Notes: a model not told the origin generated them from the letters alone. Shown: positions 38,722 to 49,032, counted from the stretch's first letter. The stretch is DNA of 64,000 nt from Schaalia cardiffensis (GCF_016405145.1 NZ_JAEKIA010000010.1:21402-85401), one strand, 5' to 3'. A program made the numbers and translations.

Positions 38722-40173
38722 ATGAGCACGACTACGAGAGAACGCCGCATTGTTGCGGTTCTTGCTTCGCTCGTCCTGAGTCTTTTCACCCTCTTTGCTC
38801 TGTCGAGCGCGGCTATGGCGACGACAGGTAATGATATGGGGAACATTACGGACACTGCAGGCACGATCAACGTGTACAAACACGCCAACCCAGGCGGGAC
38901 CCTCAACTACGGCAACGGCAACGAGGCTGTGGCAGAGGGGGAACTCCTTGATGGCGTGACTTTCACCCTGTACAAGGTGAAGGACGTTGATCTAGTCAAT
39001 GGCAACACGGGCTGGGAGATCGTTGGGAAGGTCACGGATCCTGCCAAGCCTGTCGTGCCTGCGCTTGATAACCAGACCTCGCCAACACAGGTGACGATTG
39101 GCGGTGCTCCTTACGATCTCGGGCCGGGAACTGACAAAACGACAGGTGATGGAGGGGAATCGGGGCTTGCCAAGTTCGCTGACGTGCACCCGGGGCTCTA
39201 CATTGTCGTCGAGAAGGAAAGAGGCTGGCCTCTTCCTAATCACTCCATGATTGTTTCCAAGGCGGCGCCCTTCTTCGTTGTCTTGCCGATCAAGGACGCT
39301 AAGGGCGCCTGGTCGTACACGGCGAATGTTCACCCGAAGAACACAGTGTCATATGGGCCGCAAAAGTCTGCGGAAGTGAAGAATGACGCCGATGGTGTGA
39401 TCACCTGGACCGTGGAGCAGACTCTTCCAACCTTTGATGACACCAACAAACTCACGGAGTTCAGGTTCTCGGACGATCTTTCCTCAGCCGGTGATACGAA
39501 AGGCACTCTTGACTCGGTGAAGGTCACGGTGAACGGGGACGACAAGACGGGTGACTTCACCACGGCACTTGTTGACAAGGTTCTGAGCATTACGGCGGGC
39601 AATCCGGGCGGTCTTCCCTCAGGCGGAAAGATTGTCGCAACCTACACCACCAAGGCTTTCGGGAACGGTCAATACGAAAACAAAGTCAATACTTTTATCA
39701 ATAATGTCGACGTTGGTTGGGCCTCGGCAGCTGCCACGCTCGGCAAAATCATAGTCGAAAAGAAAGATGCGGCGGATAAGGGCCGCTACCTCAGTGGTGC
39801 CGTGTTCAAGGTCTGTGTCGACGAAGATGGAGTGGAAGAGACCAAGGATTGTCCCGCTGTTGGAACGATCACCACGGAAAAGTTCCTGGGGACGGGATAT
39901 CTCGACAATCTGAAGATCCAGAAGTACGTCCTCTTCGAGACCGCGGCCCCCGCTGGATACACTTTCAACCCGGACACGCCTTACAAGGCAGATCTCACCA
40001 CAGCTGCCAACAACACCGTCACGTTAACGATCGAGAACACGAAGACGAACGTGCCGACCTTGCCGCTCACGGGTGCGGACGGCCAGCTCCTCATGACCAT
40101 TGGAGGTGTCGCACTCGTCCTCCTTGCCGGTGGAGTCTTCCTCGTCGCCCGCAAGAAGCGCTCTGAGAAGTGA
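38722..40173 (+). CDS. Major fimbrial shaft pilin (FimA/FimP type)
   Basis: 483 residues from ATG 38722 (GAAGGGAG about 10 nt upstream). Signal peptide (about 1-34, ends SSAAMA). Pilin motif NVHPKN (about 205) whose Lys forms the intersubunit isopeptide bond. E-box VLFETAAPAGY (about 403). Two CnaB-like domains, LPLTG at 447-451, hydrophobic helix and RKKRSEK tail. In Actinomyces such pilins build type 1 or type 2 fimbriae for adhesion and coaggregation. Here the sortase gene precedes the pilin and the tip gene precedes both. Confidence 0.93.
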   Translation: MSTTTRERRIVAVLASLVLSLFTLFALSSAAMATTGNDMGNITDTAGTINVYKHANPGGTLNYGNGNEAVAEGELLDGVTFTLYKVKDVDLVNGNTGWEIVGKVTDPAKPVVPALDNQTSPTQVTIGGAPYDLGPGTDKTTGDGGESGLAKFADVHPGLYIVVEKERGWPLPNHSMIVSKAAPFFVVLPIKDAKGAWSYTANVHPKNTVSYGPQKSAEVKNDADGVITWTVEQTLPTFDDTNKLTEFRFSDDLSSAGDTKGTLDSVKVTVNGDDKTGDFTTALVDKVLSITAGNPGGLPSGGKIVATYTTKAFGNGQYENKVNTFINNVDVGWASAAATLGKIIVEKKDAADKGRYLSGAVFKVCVDEDGVEETKDCPAVGTITTEKFLGTGYLDNLKIQKYVLFETAAPAGYTFNPDTPYKADLTTAANNTVTLTIENTKTNVPTLPLTGADGQLLMTIGGVALVLLAGGVFLVARKKRSEK

Positions 40174-40249
40174 GCCCTCGAATGCAGTGCCTCGCTCACT
40201 TAACGGCATGAACGCCGAAGCAGGACTGCATTCGACAAGATGACACCCT

Positions 40250-40283
40250 GTGGCGGGGAATCCCCAATAGGATTCCCCGCCAC
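40250..40283 (+). terminator. Terminator of the pilin gene
   Basis: A 14-bp perfect stem GTGGCGGGGAATCC/GGATTCCCCGCCAC with a 6-nt loop, 77 bp after the stop. Confidence 0.85.
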
Positions 40284-40979
40284 GGCCATGTCCTCCCGAA
40301 AAAACTCCATCACCCCGCCTCGCCCCCAAGACTCCCGTTAGTAGTGATTCTCAGGCCCGGGCTCGCTGCCGTTGGAGTAAGAGCGTGCTGTAGTTTCGCG
40401 CTATCTGCCGACTCGATGAAAGGGTGCTGTAGCTCCGCGCTATCTGCACTCTGGGTCGAAACCAGGCAATAGTTTCGAGCTATCTCGAGTCTGGGCGAAA
40501 CCTTCCCGTCTCCAGACCGGCCCCTGATTCTGGCAGGGCAGAACCGTGCTCAAGCTCTGAATTCGCTGTAGGCCCCGACCTTGCTCCAGGCGCGGTGGAA
40601 CCGTCCCACATCCAGATCTGCCCCGCTCACTGTATGGGCGAAACCTCAGCTGCAGAGCCCCCCAACCTTCAACAAAGCCGATCTCGCTCCAGGCGACATC
40701 CAAAACTGCGCCCGCCGAAATACGAATACGCGCAAGCCAAAATGAGACTGTGCTCCCGGTGGCCCCGCCCTCGTCGCTTTGGCGACACGCCCGAGCGCGT
40801 ATACACTAAACCCCCGGAGTTGCCCCTCATCCTCGGCGGGAATGCCCACCGGGCATCGTCCTCGTCAATAGGTCAAGGGACCAGCAGCAACTATCCGATC
40901 AATGTCAGGGGATTCACACGACATCCCACAGCGTCGAGCTTGCCGGGAAGAATGCGAATCTGAAAGACTAATACGGTTG
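40284..40979. other. Gene-free region before the S10 operon, with 39-40-bp repeats
   Basis: TAGTTTCGCGCTATCT-like segments recur at 40391, 40430 and 40470 (period 39-40 bp). No gene is supported. TAATAC at 40969-40974 could be a -10 element of the rpsJ promoter, but no good -35 is seen at the proper distance. Confidence 0.45.
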
Positions 40980-41050
40980 CCCCGCACATGCGGGGCGGTT
41001 CCGCGGGAACTCCGCGGACCGGGCATTCCGCCCGTGATCTTTGGACAAGA
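40980..41050 (+). promoter_or_regulatory. Structured leader of the S10 operon
   Basis: Three consecutive stem-loops: CCCCGCA-CA-TGCGGGG (40980-40995), a CCGCGG/CCGCGG stem (about 41001-41017) and CGGGC/GCCCG (about 41019-41033). They lie 115-185 nt before rpsJ, where r-protein operon leaders commonly carry autoregulatory structures. No specific leader family is recognised. Confidence 0.45.
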
Positions 41051-41163
41051 CAACGGTCCACTCCCCACCCCGGGGAGAACCGCGCGTACGATGGTCGCTT
41101 CACAAGCGACACGCCCGAGTGCGGGGACCGGTGACGAATCTGTACGAGAAGAGGTAAGACGGC

Positions 41164-41472
41164 ATGGCGGGACAGAAGATCCGCATCCGGCTCAAGTCGT
41201 ATGACCACGAGGTCATCGACAGCTCCGCGCGCAAAATCGTGGACACCGTGCAGCGAGCAGGCGCCACCGTGGTGGGCCCCGTCCCGCTGCCGACCGAAAA
41301 GAACGTGTTCGTCGTCATTCGGTCGCCCCACAAGTACAAGGACAGCCGCGAGCACTTCGAAATGCGCACCCACAAGCGGCTCATCGACATCATCGACCCG
41401 ACCCCGAAGGCCGTCGACTCGCTCATGCGTCTCGATCTGCCCGCGGACGTCAACATCGAGATCAAGCTCTGA
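41164..41472 (+). CDS. rpsJ: 30S ribosomal protein S10
   Basis: 102 residues, [42 protein letters not shown]. It is the first gene of the S10 operon and also the NusE transcription factor. GAGGTAAG precedes the ATG. Complete. Confidence 0.97.
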   Translation: MAGQKIRIRLKSYDHEVIDSSARKIVDTVQRAGATVVGPVPLPTEKNVFVVIRSPHKYKDSREHFEMRTHKRLIDIIDPTPKAVDSLMRLDLPADVNIEIKL

Positions 41473-41483
41473 GGACATCTGCA

Positions 41484-42152
41484 ATGACTACTGACAACAA
41501 GCAGCACGCAGCTGCGCCGGTTCAGGCGCTGCTCGGCCGCAAACTCGGCATGACCCAGGTCTGGGATGCCGACGGCCGTCTCGTGCCCCTCACTGTCGTG
41601 CAGGTCGGCACCAACGTCGTGACCCAGGTCCGCACCGAAGAGGTCGACGGATACAGCGCCGTCCAGCTCGGATTCGGTGAAATCCCCGCTCGCAAGGTCA
41701 CCAAGCCCATGGCCGGACACTTCGCGAAGGCAGGCGTTGAACCGCGCCGTCACCTCGCCGAAGTCCGCACCTCCGCCGCCGACAACTACGAGCTCGGCCA
41801 GGAACTCCAAGCCACCGTGTTCGAAGCCGGTCAGGCTGTCGACGTCTCTGGCAACACCAAGGGCAAGGGCTTCGCGGGCGTCATGAAGCGCCACGGCTTC
41901 GCCGGCGTTTCCGCCAGCCACGGCGCGCACCGCAATCACCGCAAGCCCGGTTCGATCGGCGCCTGCGCAACCCCCGGACGCATCTTCAAGGGCCTGCGCA
42001 TGGCCGGCCGCATGGGGAACGTCCGCCGTACCGTCCAGAACCTGAAGATTCAGGCCGTGGACGCCGAGAAGGGCCTGCTGCTCATCAGCGGCGCCATCCC
42101 GGGTCCCAAGAACGGCGTGGTCCTGGTTCGCTCCTCCGTGAAGGGTGCGTGA
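41484..42152 (+). CDS. rplC: 50S ribosomal protein L3
   Basis: 222 residues; [17 protein letters not shown] start and the [16 protein letters not shown] loop ([24 protein letters not shown]) that reaches toward the peptidyl-transferase centre. A GAGGA site precedes it; it has the short N-terminal extension usual in Actinobacteria. Confidence 0.96.
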   Translation: MTTDNKQHAAAPVQALLGRKLGMTQVWDADGRLVPLTVVQVGTNVVTQVRTEEVDGYSAVQLGFGEIPARKVTKPMAGHFAKAGVEPRRHLAEVRTSAADNYELGQELQATVFEAGQAVDVSGNTKGKGFAGVMKRHGFAGVSASHGAHRNHRKPGSIGACATPGRIFKGLRMAGRMGNVRRTVQNLKIQAVDAEKGLLLISGAIPGPKNGVVLVRSSVKGA

Positions 42153-42153
42153 A

Positions 42154-42798
42154 ATGTCTGAGGTCCAGACTCTCGACGTTCTCGATCTCCAGGGTAAGAA
42201 GGCCGCATCGGTCGAACTCCCTGCAGAGATCTTCGACGTCCCCACCAATATCCCGCTTATGCACCAGGTCGTCGTCGCACAGCTGGCCGCCGCCCGCCAG
42301 GGCACGCACGCCACGAAGACGCGCGGCATGGTTTCTGGCGGCGGCAAGAAGCCGTTCCGTCAGAAGGGCACCGGTAACGCCCGTCAGGGTTCGATCCGCG
42401 CCCCGCACTTCACCGGCGGCGGCATCGTCCACGGCCCGCAGCCGCGCGACTACGACCAGCGCACCCCCAAGAAGATGAAGCAGGGCGCTCTGCGCTCCGC
42501 TCTGTCCGACCGTGCGCGCAATGGCCGTATCCACGTCGTCACGGCTCTCATCGAAGGTGAGACCCCGAAGACGAAGATCGCTCTCGCAGCGCTGCGCGCC
42601 ATCGTCGAGGACCGTCAGGCCCTCGTCGTCCTCGAGCGCAATGATGAGATCACCGCTCTCAGCCTGCGCAACGTCCCCGAGGTTCACGTTCTCTGGGTCG
42701 ACCAGCTCAACACCTACGACGTCCTCGACGCCGATGACATTGTGTTCACGCAGGCCGCCCTCGAGTCCTTCCTCGGCACCAAGGAGGAGACCAAGTGA
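42154..42798 (+). CDS. rplD: 50S ribosomal protein L4
   Basis: 214 residues from ATG 42154, one base after the rplC stop. [37 protein letters not shown] is the exit-tunnel loop. The overlap of stop and GTG (GTGA) with rplW indicates coupling. Confidence 0.96.
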   Translation: MSEVQTLDVLDLQGKKAASVELPAEIFDVPTNIPLMHQVVVAQLAAARQGTHATKTRGMVSGGGKKPFRQKGTGNARQGSIRAPHFTGGGIVHGPQPRDYDQRTPKKMKQGALRSALSDRARNGRIHVVTALIEGETPKTKIALAALRAIVEDRQALVVLERNDEITALSLRNVPEVHVLWVDQLNTYDVLDADDIVFTQAALESFLGTKEETK

Positions 42799-43100
42799 GC
42801 ACCCTCGAAGCGGGCAAGAACCCCCGCGACATCATCCTGAAGCCGGTCGTTACCGAAAAGTCCTCCATCCTCATGGATGAAGGCAAGTACACCTTCGAGG
42901 TCGACCCGCGCGCCAACAAGACCGAGATCAAGATCGCCATCGAAGCGATCTTCGGAGTCAAGGTCGGCCAGGTTGCCACTCAGAACCGCAAGGGCAAGAC
43001 CTACCGGACCCGCACGGGTCAGGGCAAGCGCAAGGACGTGAAGCGTGCGATCGTCACCCTGCGCGAGGGAGCCATCGACATCTTCGGCGATCAGGCCTGA
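42795..43100 (+). CDS. rplW: 50S ribosomal protein L23
   Basis: 101 residues, GTG start overlapping the rplD stop. [28 protein letters not shown] and [12 protein letters not shown] are typical. L23 forms the tunnel-exit docking site for trigger factor and SRP. Confidence 0.96.
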   Translation: MSTLEAGKNPRDIILKPVVTEKSSILMDEGKYTFEVDPRANKTEIKIAIEAIFGVKVGQVATQNRKGKTYRTRTGQGKRKDVKRAIVTLREGAIDIFGDQA

Positions 43101-43123
43101 GCCCGGAGAGGTAGAGGACAAGA

Positions 43124-43960
43124 ATGGGAATCCGCAAGTACAAGCCCACGACCCCCGGTCGTCGCGGCGCGTCGGTCTCCGATTTCGTTGAGATCACCCG
43201 CTCCGAGCCCGAGAAGTCGCTACTCCGCCCGCTCCACAAGACCGGCGGTCGCAACTCGAACGGTCGTGTGACCGCCCGCCACCGCGGCGGCGGACACAAG
43301 CGCCAGTACCGAGTCATCGACTTCCGTCGTCACGACAAGGACGGCGTCCCCGCCGTCGTCGCGCACATCGAATACGACCCGAACCGTACCGCCCGCATCG
43401 CTCTTCTGCACTACGCGGACGGCGAGAAGCGCTACATCCTCGCTCCCGCGAAGCTCTCCCAAGGCGATCGCATCGAGGCTGGCGTCGGCGCGGACATCAA
43501 GCCGGGCAACAACCTGCCGCTGCGCAACATCCCCTTGGGTACCGTCGTGCACGCGGTCGAACTCAAGCCCGGTGGCGGCGCGAAGATCGCCCGCTCCGCT
43601 GGCTCCTCCGTCCAGCTCGTCGCCAAGGAAGGGCGCTTCGCGCAGCTGCGCATGCCCTCCGGCGAAATCCGCAACGTCGAAATCACTTGCCGTGCGACGG
43701 TGGGCGAGGTCGGCAACGCCGAGCAGTCGAACATCAACTGGGGCAAGGCCGGTCGCATGCGCTGGAAGGGCAAGCGCCCCCACGTCCGCGGCGTTGTCAT
43801 GAACCCGGTCGACCACCCGCACGGCGGTGGCGAGGGCCGTACCTCCGGTGGCCGTCACCCGGTCAGCCCGTGGGGCAAGCCCGAGGGCCGTACCCGCCGT
43901 CCGAACAAGGACAGCGATCGCCTGATCGTTCGCCGTCGCAAGACCGGCAAGAACCGCTGA
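43124..43960 (+). CDS. rplB: 50S ribosomal protein L2
   Basis: 278 residues; [21 protein letters not shown] start, [19 protein letters not shown] and the [23 protein letters not shown] loop near the peptidyl-transferase centre with its conserved His. Standard length. Confidence 0.97.
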   Translation: MGIRKYKPTTPGRRGASVSDFVEITRSEPEKSLLRPLHKTGGRNSNGRVTARHRGGGHKRQYRVIDFRRHDKDGVPAVVAHIEYDPNRTARIALLHYADGEKRYILAPAKLSQGDRIEAGVGADIKPGNNLPLRNIPLGTVVHAVELKPGGGAKIARSAGSSVQLVAKEGRFAQLRMPSGEIRNVEITCRATVGEVGNAEQSNINWGKAGRMRWKGKRPHVRGVVMNPVDHPHGGGEGRTSGGRHPVSPWGKPEGRTRRPNKDSDRLIVRRRKTGKNR

Positions 43961-43976
43961 GTAGGAGTCGATTAGA

Positions 43977-44258
43977 ATGCCGCGCAGTTTGAAGAAGGGT
44001 CCCTTCGTCGACGATCACCTCCTCAAGAAGGTTGACGCCGCGAACGAATCCGGTTCGAAGAACGTCATCAAGACCTGGTCGCGCCGCTCGGTCATCACCC
44101 CGGACTTCCTGGGCCTGACCTTTGCAGTGCACGACGGTCGCAAGCACGTCCCCGTCTTCGTCACCGAATCGATGGTGGGCCACAAGCTCGGTGAGTTCGC
44201 TCCCACGCGTACTTTCCGCAGCCACGACAAGGACGATCGAAAGGGACGCCGGCGCTGA
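43977..44258 (+). CDS. rpsS: 30S ribosomal protein S19
   Basis: 93 residues, [40 protein letters not shown] and the [19 protein letters not shown] stretch. It forms the head-protein pair with S13. Confidence 0.97.
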   Translation: MPRSLKKGPFVDDHLLKKVDAANESGSKNVIKTWSRRSVITPDFLGLTFAVHDGRKHVPVFVTESMVGHKLGEFAPTRTFRSHDKDDRKGRRR

Positions 44259-44287
44259 GCCGGCCCTGGGAAGAAGAGGCAGATTCA

Positions 44288-44659
44288 ATGGAAGCCAAGG
44301 CGCAGGCGCGTTATGTCCGCGTCACGCCCCAGAAGGCCCGCCGTGTCGTGAACGAGGTTCGTGGCAAGGCCGCCCTGGAGGCCGCCGATATCCTGCGGTT
44401 CGCACCGCAGGCCGTCGCCGTCGATGTCCGCAAGGTGCTCCTGAGCGCCGTCGCCAACGCGAAGGTCAAGGCCGAACAGGTCGGCGAAACCTTCAACGAG
44501 GCCGAACTCGAGATCCTCGAAGCGTACGTCGATGAAGGACCGACTATGAAGCGGTTCCGTCCGCGCGCTCAGGGGCGCGCAGGCCGCATCCTGAAGCGCA
44601 CAAGCCACATCACCATCGTGGTCGGCACCAAGGAAGACAAGAAGAAGGGAGACCGCTGA
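44288..44659 (+). CDS. rplV: 50S ribosomal protein L22
   Basis: 123 residues; [21 protein letters not shown] and [23 protein letters not shown], the beta-hairpin lining the exit tunnel with wild-type-looking sequence. Overlaps nothing; rpsC follows after 1 nt. Confidence 0.96.
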   Translation: MEAKAQARYVRVTPQKARRVVNEVRGKAALEAADILRFAPQAVAVDVRKVLLSAVANAKVKAEQVGETFNEAELEILEAYVDEGPTMKRFRPRAQGRAGRILKRTSHITIVVGTKEDKKKGDR

Positions 44660-44660
44660 C

Positions 44661-45458
44661 ATGGGCCAGAAGGTCAACCCCACCGGGTTCCGCCTGGGTA
44701 TCACCACGGATCACCGCTCCCGCTGGTTCTCCGACTCGACGACCAAGGGTCAGCGCTACGCCGACTACGTCGCCGAAGACGTCGCGATCCGTAAGAACCT
44801 CACCGAAAACCTCGAGCGCGCAGGCATCTCGAAGGTCGACATTGAGCGTACGCGCGATCGCGTCCGCGTCGACCTGCACACCGCGCGTCCGGGCATCGTC
44901 ATCGGTCGCCGCGGCGCCGAGGCGGATCGACTTCGCCAGGATCTGGAGAAGCTCACCGGCAAGCAGGTTCAGCTCAACATCCTCGAGGTGAAGAACCCCG
45001 ATATGGATGCGCAGCTCGTCGCGCAGGGCATCGCCGAACAGCTCGCTGCTCGCGTTTCCTTCCGTCGCGCCATGCGTAAGGGCATTCAGTCCGCGCAGCG
45101 CGCCGGAGCGAAGGGCATCCGTGTGCAGGTTTCGGGTCGTCTCGGCGGCGCTGAGATGTCGCGTTCCGAGTTCTACCGGGAGGGTCGCGTTCCGCTGCAC
45201 ACCCTCCGCGCGAACATCGACTTCGGATTCCACGAGGCGCGCACGACCTTTGGTCGCATTGGCGTCAAGGTGTGGATTTACAAGGGCGATATCACCGAGC
45301 GCGAGTTCGCTCGTCAGCAGGCCGAGCAGGCCAATCGCGGTGGACGCCGCGGCGATCGTCGCGGCCCGCGTCGCGGCGGCCGCCAAAACCAGGAGACCGC
45401 TCAGCAGCAGGCACCCGCAGCGGCGCCCGCAGCTACTGAAAACGGATCGGAGGCCTGA
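44661..45458 (+). CDS. rpsC: 30S ribosomal protein S3
   Basis: 265 residues. [25 protein letters not shown] domain [17 protein letters not shown], and the C-terminal domain [17 protein letters not shown]. An Arg/Gly- then Gln/Ala-rich tail of about 45 residues extends it beyond the E. coli length, as in other Actinobacteria. Confidence 0.97.
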   Translation: MGQKVNPTGFRLGITTDHRSRWFSDSTTKGQRYADYVAEDVAIRKNLTENLERAGISKVDIERTRDRVRVDLHTARPGIVIGRRGAEADRLRQDLEKLTGKQVQLNILEVKNPDMDAQLVAQGIAEQLAARVSFRRAMRKGIQSAQRAGAKGIRVQVSGRLGGAEMSRSEFYREGRVPLHTLRANIDFGFHEARTTFGRIGVKVWIYKGDITEREFARQQAEQANRGGRRGDRRGPRRGGRQNQETAQQQAPAAAPAATENGSEA

Positions 45459-45463
45459 GTCGA

Positions 45464-45883
45464 ATGCTCATTCCCCGTCGTACTAAGTGGCGCCGACAGC
45501 ACCGTGCGCACCGCACCGGTAATGCTTCCGGCGGTACCGAGCTGGCCTTCGGCGATTACGGCATTCAGGCGCTGACTGGCGCGTACGTGACGAACCGCCA
45601 GATTGAGGCGGCCCGTATCGCGATGACGCGTCACATCAAGCGCGGTGGCAAGGTGTGGATCAACATCTTCCCGGACCGTCCGCTGACGAAGAAGCCCGCT
45701 GAAACCCGTATGGGTTCCGGTAAGGGCGCCGTGGAATGGTGGGTCGCCCCCGTCAAGCCCGGTCGAATCCTGTTCGAGCTGGGCGGTATCGATGAGAACC
45801 TCGCTCGCGAGGCCATGCGCCGTGCCCAGCACAAGCTTCCGATGAAGACCCGTTTCGTGGTCCGAGAGGGTGGTGACATCTGA
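45464..45883 (+). CDS. rplP: 50S ribosomal protein L16
   Basis: 139 residues, [47 protein letters not shown]. The conserved region that contacts A-site tRNA is present. One-base overlap with rpmC (TGATG). Confidence 0.97.
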   Translation: MLIPRRTKWRRQHRAHRTGNASGGTELAFGDYGIQALTGAYVTNRQIEAARIAMTRHIKRGGKVWINIFPDRPLTKKPAETRMGSGKGAVEWWVAPVKPGRILFELGGIDENLAREAMRRAQHKLPMKTRFVVREGGDI

Positions 45884-46116
45884 TGGCGGAAAAGGCTCTG
45901 ACCACCTCCGACCTTGATGCCATGGACGACGCCCAGCTGTCCAAGGAACTCGAGAAGGCCAAGGCCGAGCTCTTCAACCTGCGTTTCGCGCAGGCCGTGG
46001 GCTCCCTCGAGGATCACGGCCGCATGAAGACCGTGCGCCGCGACATCGCCCGTATCTACACGATCGCGCGTGAGCGGGAGCTCGGCTACCGCACCGCGCC
46101 GAGCACCGAGGAGTGA
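45883..46116 (+). CDS. rpmC: 50S ribosomal protein L29
   Basis: 77 residues; [50 protein letters not shown] is the typical two-helix L29. Coupled to L16 and to rpsQ. Confidence 0.95.
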   Translation: MAEKALTTSDLDAMDDAQLSKELEKAKAELFNLRFAQAVGSLEDHGRMKTVRRDIARIYTIARERELGYRTAPSTEE

Positions 46117-46121
46117 GTGGC

Positions 46122-46388
46122 ATGGCAGAGAGCACCACTCGTAATGACCGCAAGGTCCGTCGTGGCTACGTCGTCAGCGACAAGATGGATAAGACCGTCG
46201 TCGTTCAGATCGAGGACCGTGTCAAGCACGCCCTCTACGGCAAAGTCATGCGCAAGAACAAGAAGGTCAAGGTCCACGACGAGCACAATGAGTGCGGCGT
46301 CGGCGATCTCGTCCTCATCATGGAAACTCGTCCGCTGTCGGCCACCAAGCGCTGGCGCGTCGTCGAGATCATCGAGAAGGCCAAGTGA
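46122..46388 (+). CDS. rpsQ: 30S ribosomal protein S17
   Basis: 88 residues from ATG 46122 (GAGGAG 8 nt upstream); a GTG at 46113 overlapping the rpmC stop would add three residues. [27 protein letters not shown] and [26 protein letters not shown] are typical. It is the last gene before the break in the S10/spc cluster. Confidence 0.96.
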   Translation: MAESTTRNDRKVRRGYVVSDKMDKTVVVQIEDRVKHALYGKVMRKNKKVKVHDEHNECGVGDLVLIMETRPLSATKRWRVVEIIEKAK

Positions 46389-46426
46389 TCTGACTCAGCT
46401 CGCATGAGCTGAGCGAATCGAAGCCT

Positions 46427-46459
46427 CGGGCCCGGTTCCCCCAGTGGGAGCCGGGCCCG
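46427..46459 (+). terminator. Terminator after rpsQ
   Basis: A 14-bp stem CGGGCCCGGTTCCC/GGGAGCCGGGCCCG with one T-G pair and a 5-nt loop. A smaller hairpin CTCAGCTC/GAGCTGAG (46394-46413) lies just before it. A terminator here means rplN needs its own promoter. Confidence 0.85.
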
Positions 46460-46591
46460 TCTCGTATTCGCTGGGGAAAGGGCGAGATGGTGGGGCGTGC
46501 CCTTGAGAAGAAAGCGATGATGCGGCGCACTTGCGAAAGAACCCGACCCGTTCGGTGATCTCGGCGTTGGTTTGGGGGTGGGATCCCGCGC

Positions 46592-47570
46592 GAGATTGTG
46601 TTTCGGGTCTTTATGAGGGTGTTGAAGGGAGTGTGGGGAATGGGTTGTCGCCCCTGCTTGTGATTTCGGCGTTGATTTGGGGGTGGGGCTTACGTCGAGA
46701 TTGTGTTTCGGGTCTTTACGAGGGTGTTGGAGTCGGTGTAGGGGAGGGGTTTTCTCCCCTGCTCGTGATCTCGGCGTTAGTGCGGGGGCGAGCTCCGTCC
46801 CGAGATTGTGTTTTGGGTCTTTATGAGGGTGTTGGAGTCGGTGTAGAGGAGGGGTTTTCTCCCCTGCTTGTGATCTCGGTGCTGCTTCGAGGGCGGGGCG
46901 TACGTCGAGATTGTGTTTCGGGTCTTTACGTGGGTGTTGGAGTCGGTGTAGGGGAGGGGTTTGTTCCCCTGCTTGTGATCTCGGTGTTAGTTCGAGGGTG
47001 GGGCTTGCGTTGAGATTGTGTTTCGGGTCTTTACGTGGGTGTTGGAGTTGGTGGAGGGGGTGGGTTTGTTCCCCTGCTTGTGATCTCGGCGTTGGAGCGG
47101 ATGCTCGGCCCAGCGCGAGATTGTGTGGGGGTGAGAGATTGTGTGTGGGGTGAGAGAGCGGGTGTGGGGGGTGTGTTTGCTCGCCTGCTTGTGATCTCGG
47201 CGTTGGTGCGGGGGCGAGCTCCGTCCCGAGATTGTGTTTCGGGTCTTTACGTGGGTGTTGGAGTCGGTGGAGGGGGTGGGTTTTCTTCCCTGCTTGTGAT
47301 TTTGGCGTTGGTTCGAGGGCTGGGGTCGCGTCGAGATTGTGTTTTGGGTCTTTATGAGGGTGTTGAAGGGTGTGTGGGGAGTGGGTTGTCGTCCCTGCTT
47401 GTGATCTCGGTGCTGTTTCGAGGGCGGGGCTTGCGTCGAGATTGTGTTTCGGGTCTTTACGTGGGTGTTGGAGTCGGTGGAGGGGGTGTGTTTTCGCCCC
47501 AGCTTGCGATGTTGGCGTCGGTTCTAGCGCGGGGCTTGCACCGAGATTGTGTTCGGGACTCAAAGTGCTG
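46592..47570. repeat. 105-bp tandem repeat array, family B
   Basis: GAGATTGTGT lies at 46592, 46697, 46802, 46907, 47012, 47117, 47228, 47333, 47438 and 47543. All intervals are exactly 105 bp except one of 111 that includes an extra GAGAGATTGTGTGTGGGG element. Each unit also carries TTCGGGTCTTTAC, an AGGGGAG/CTCCCCT hairpin in most units and CTTGTGATCTCGGCGTT. The period and the GAGATTGTGT and TCGGCG landmarks, spaced as in family A, show common ancestry with the arrays at 25446 and 28080. The complementary strand has a long Pro/His-rich frame without start signals. Confidence 0.93.
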
Positions 47571-47652
47571 AGAAATGGAAAGCAGCGCGGCGCTTCAGAG
47601 CCCCGAACCCACCTACCCGCTTACACAAGCACCTTGACAAGCTCCCCTAACA

Positions 47653-47930
47653 CTCCAAGCCACCCACACAAGGACCCTGACTCCCGGATTGGCAGTGGCC
47701 GCCGGTGGAAACACTCCAACCCACCTACACAAGGCCCCTGACAACTGGTCGAGGTTCACGCCGACGTAGAACGGCTCCAATCCACCCCCACAAGGACCGT
47801 GCCTCCCGGATTGGCAGTGGCCGCCGGTGGAAACACTCCAATCCACCCACACAAGGACCCTGAATGGGGGTCCCCCAAGTCCCATGGTGTGAGAACCTCC
47901 AATCCACCCACACAAGGACCCCGACAGGCT
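47653..47930. repeat. CRISPR-like array: 28-bp repeats, 61-bp period, no cas genes seen
   Basis: CTCCAATCCACCCACACAAG-type repeats start at 47653, 47714, 47775, 47836 and 47897, every interval exactly 61 bp. About 28 bp is conserved (ends GGACCCTGA), followed by 33-bp interval sequences that differ, except that the first and third are identical (CTCCCGGATTGGCAGTGGCC at 47681 and 47803). Repeat copies carry 1-4 mismatches. The dimensions fit a type I-E array, but sequence decay, the duplicate spacer and the absence of cas genes weaken that reading. Confidence 0.7.
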
Positions 47931-48233
47931 CACACACCACTCCGACCTCGTGCTCGGGCCAAAAAACGCCCATTTTGCCCCGAATTCGTGTGTCAAATCA
48001 TCCGAATCCGCATTTCCGTGCGGCTGAGTGAGGGGGTATTGTTGGAGGGTTGCATGACGCGGGTGCACTGTACCCGCGTCGATAGTGCGAGCGAGCAACA
48101 TCATGACACCTGTCTGTGGTGCGTTCGCGCTGTTGTCGGAATCCGATGCGCAACAGTTCAATGCACGTTCGGCAAGGCTCGCGGGAAGTAATGCTCCCAA
48201 GAGAACCGGCTCGACGACAGGAGTCAATAGAAA
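47931..48233 (+). promoter_or_regulatory. Leader/promoter region of rplN
   Basis: No gene. A 9-bp inverted repeat GACGCGGGT/ACCCGCGTC lies at 48056-48080, 154 nt before rplN. TATTGT at 48037-48042 is a possible -10. Because of the rpsQ terminator, transcription of rplN onward should start here. Confidence 0.4.
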
Positions 48234-48602
48234 ATGATCCAGCAGGAGTCGCGACTGAAGGTCGCCGACAACACGGGGGCCAAGGAGATCCTGACCATCC
48301 GTGTGCTCGGTGGTTCTTCTCGCCGCTACGCGGGAATCGGCGACACCATCGTCGCCACTGTCAAGGACGCCATCCCCGGCGGTTCCGTCAAGAAGGGCGA
48401 CGTCGTCAAGGCAGTCGTCGTCCGCGCCCGCAAGGAGACCCGTCGTGCAGACGGCTCCTACATCCGTTTCGACGAGAACGCGGCCGTCATCATCAACGCG
48501 AACGGTGAACCCCGTGGCACGCGCATCTTCGGCCCCGTGGGCCGCGAACTGCGCGACAAGAAGTTCATGCGAATCGTCTCGCTCGCCCCGGAGGTGATCT
48601 GA
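48234..48602 (+). CDS. rplN: 50S ribosomal protein L14
   Basis: 122 residues, [37 protein letters not shown], complete. First gene of the spc operon part; one-base overlap with rplX (TGATG). Confidence 0.97.
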   Translation: MIQQESRLKVADNTGAKEILTIRVLGGSSRRYAGIGDTIVATVKDAIPGGSVKKGDVVKAVVVRARKETRRADGSYIRFDENAAVIINANGEPRGTRIFGPVGRELRDKKFMRIVSLAPEVI

Positions 48603-49030
48603 TGGCAGCCAAGATCCGTAAGGGCGATCTCGTCGAGGTCGTGCGTGGCCGCTCGTCCGACGAGAAGAAGCTCGCCGAGCGTAATGCGCGTCGCGCCGCT
48701 GAGGGCCTCGAGCCCCTCAAGCCCGGCGATAAAGGCAAGCAGGGACGCGTCATCAAGGTATTCCCGGCTGAGGGCACCGTCCTCGTCGAGGGCGTCAACC
48801 TCAAGACCCGTCACGTTCGTCAGGGCCAGAACCAGGCCGGCGGCATCGAGACCGTTGAGGCCCCGATCTCGCTCGCCAAGGTCGCCCTCGTCGACCCCGA
48901 CACCAAGCAGCGCGTGCGCGTCGGCTTCCGTGAGGATGTCGTCGAGCGCGATGGCCGCACCCGCAAGGTCCGCGTCCGCGTGACGCGCGGTGGCGTGGCC
49001 CGCGGCATCGAGCAGGGCAAGGAGATCTGA
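48602..49030 (+). CDS. rplX: 50S ribosomal protein L24 with an internal insertion
   Basis: 142 residues against roughly 105 usual. The KOW start [13 protein letters not shown] is normal, then about 22-25 extra, highly charged residues ([20 protein letters not shown] and following) precede [25 protein letters not shown]. The remainder has the usual [15 protein letters not shown] core and a basic C-terminus. L24 initiates 50S assembly and lies near the tunnel exit. Confidence 0.93.
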   Translation: MAAKIRKGDLVEVVRGRSSDEKKLAERNARRAAEGLEPLKPGDKGKQGRVIKVFPAEGTVLVEGVNLKTRHVRQGQNQAGGIETVEAPISLAKVALVDPDTKQRVRVGFREDVVERDGRTRKVRVRVTRGGVARGIEQGKEI

Positions 49031-49032
49031 GC

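Noticed and set aside
46235..47563. 442-residue Pro/His-rich frame antisense to rpsQ and through the family B array
   Set aside because: It is a by-product of the 105-bp period (35 codons); it runs into rpsQ antisense and has no start signal.
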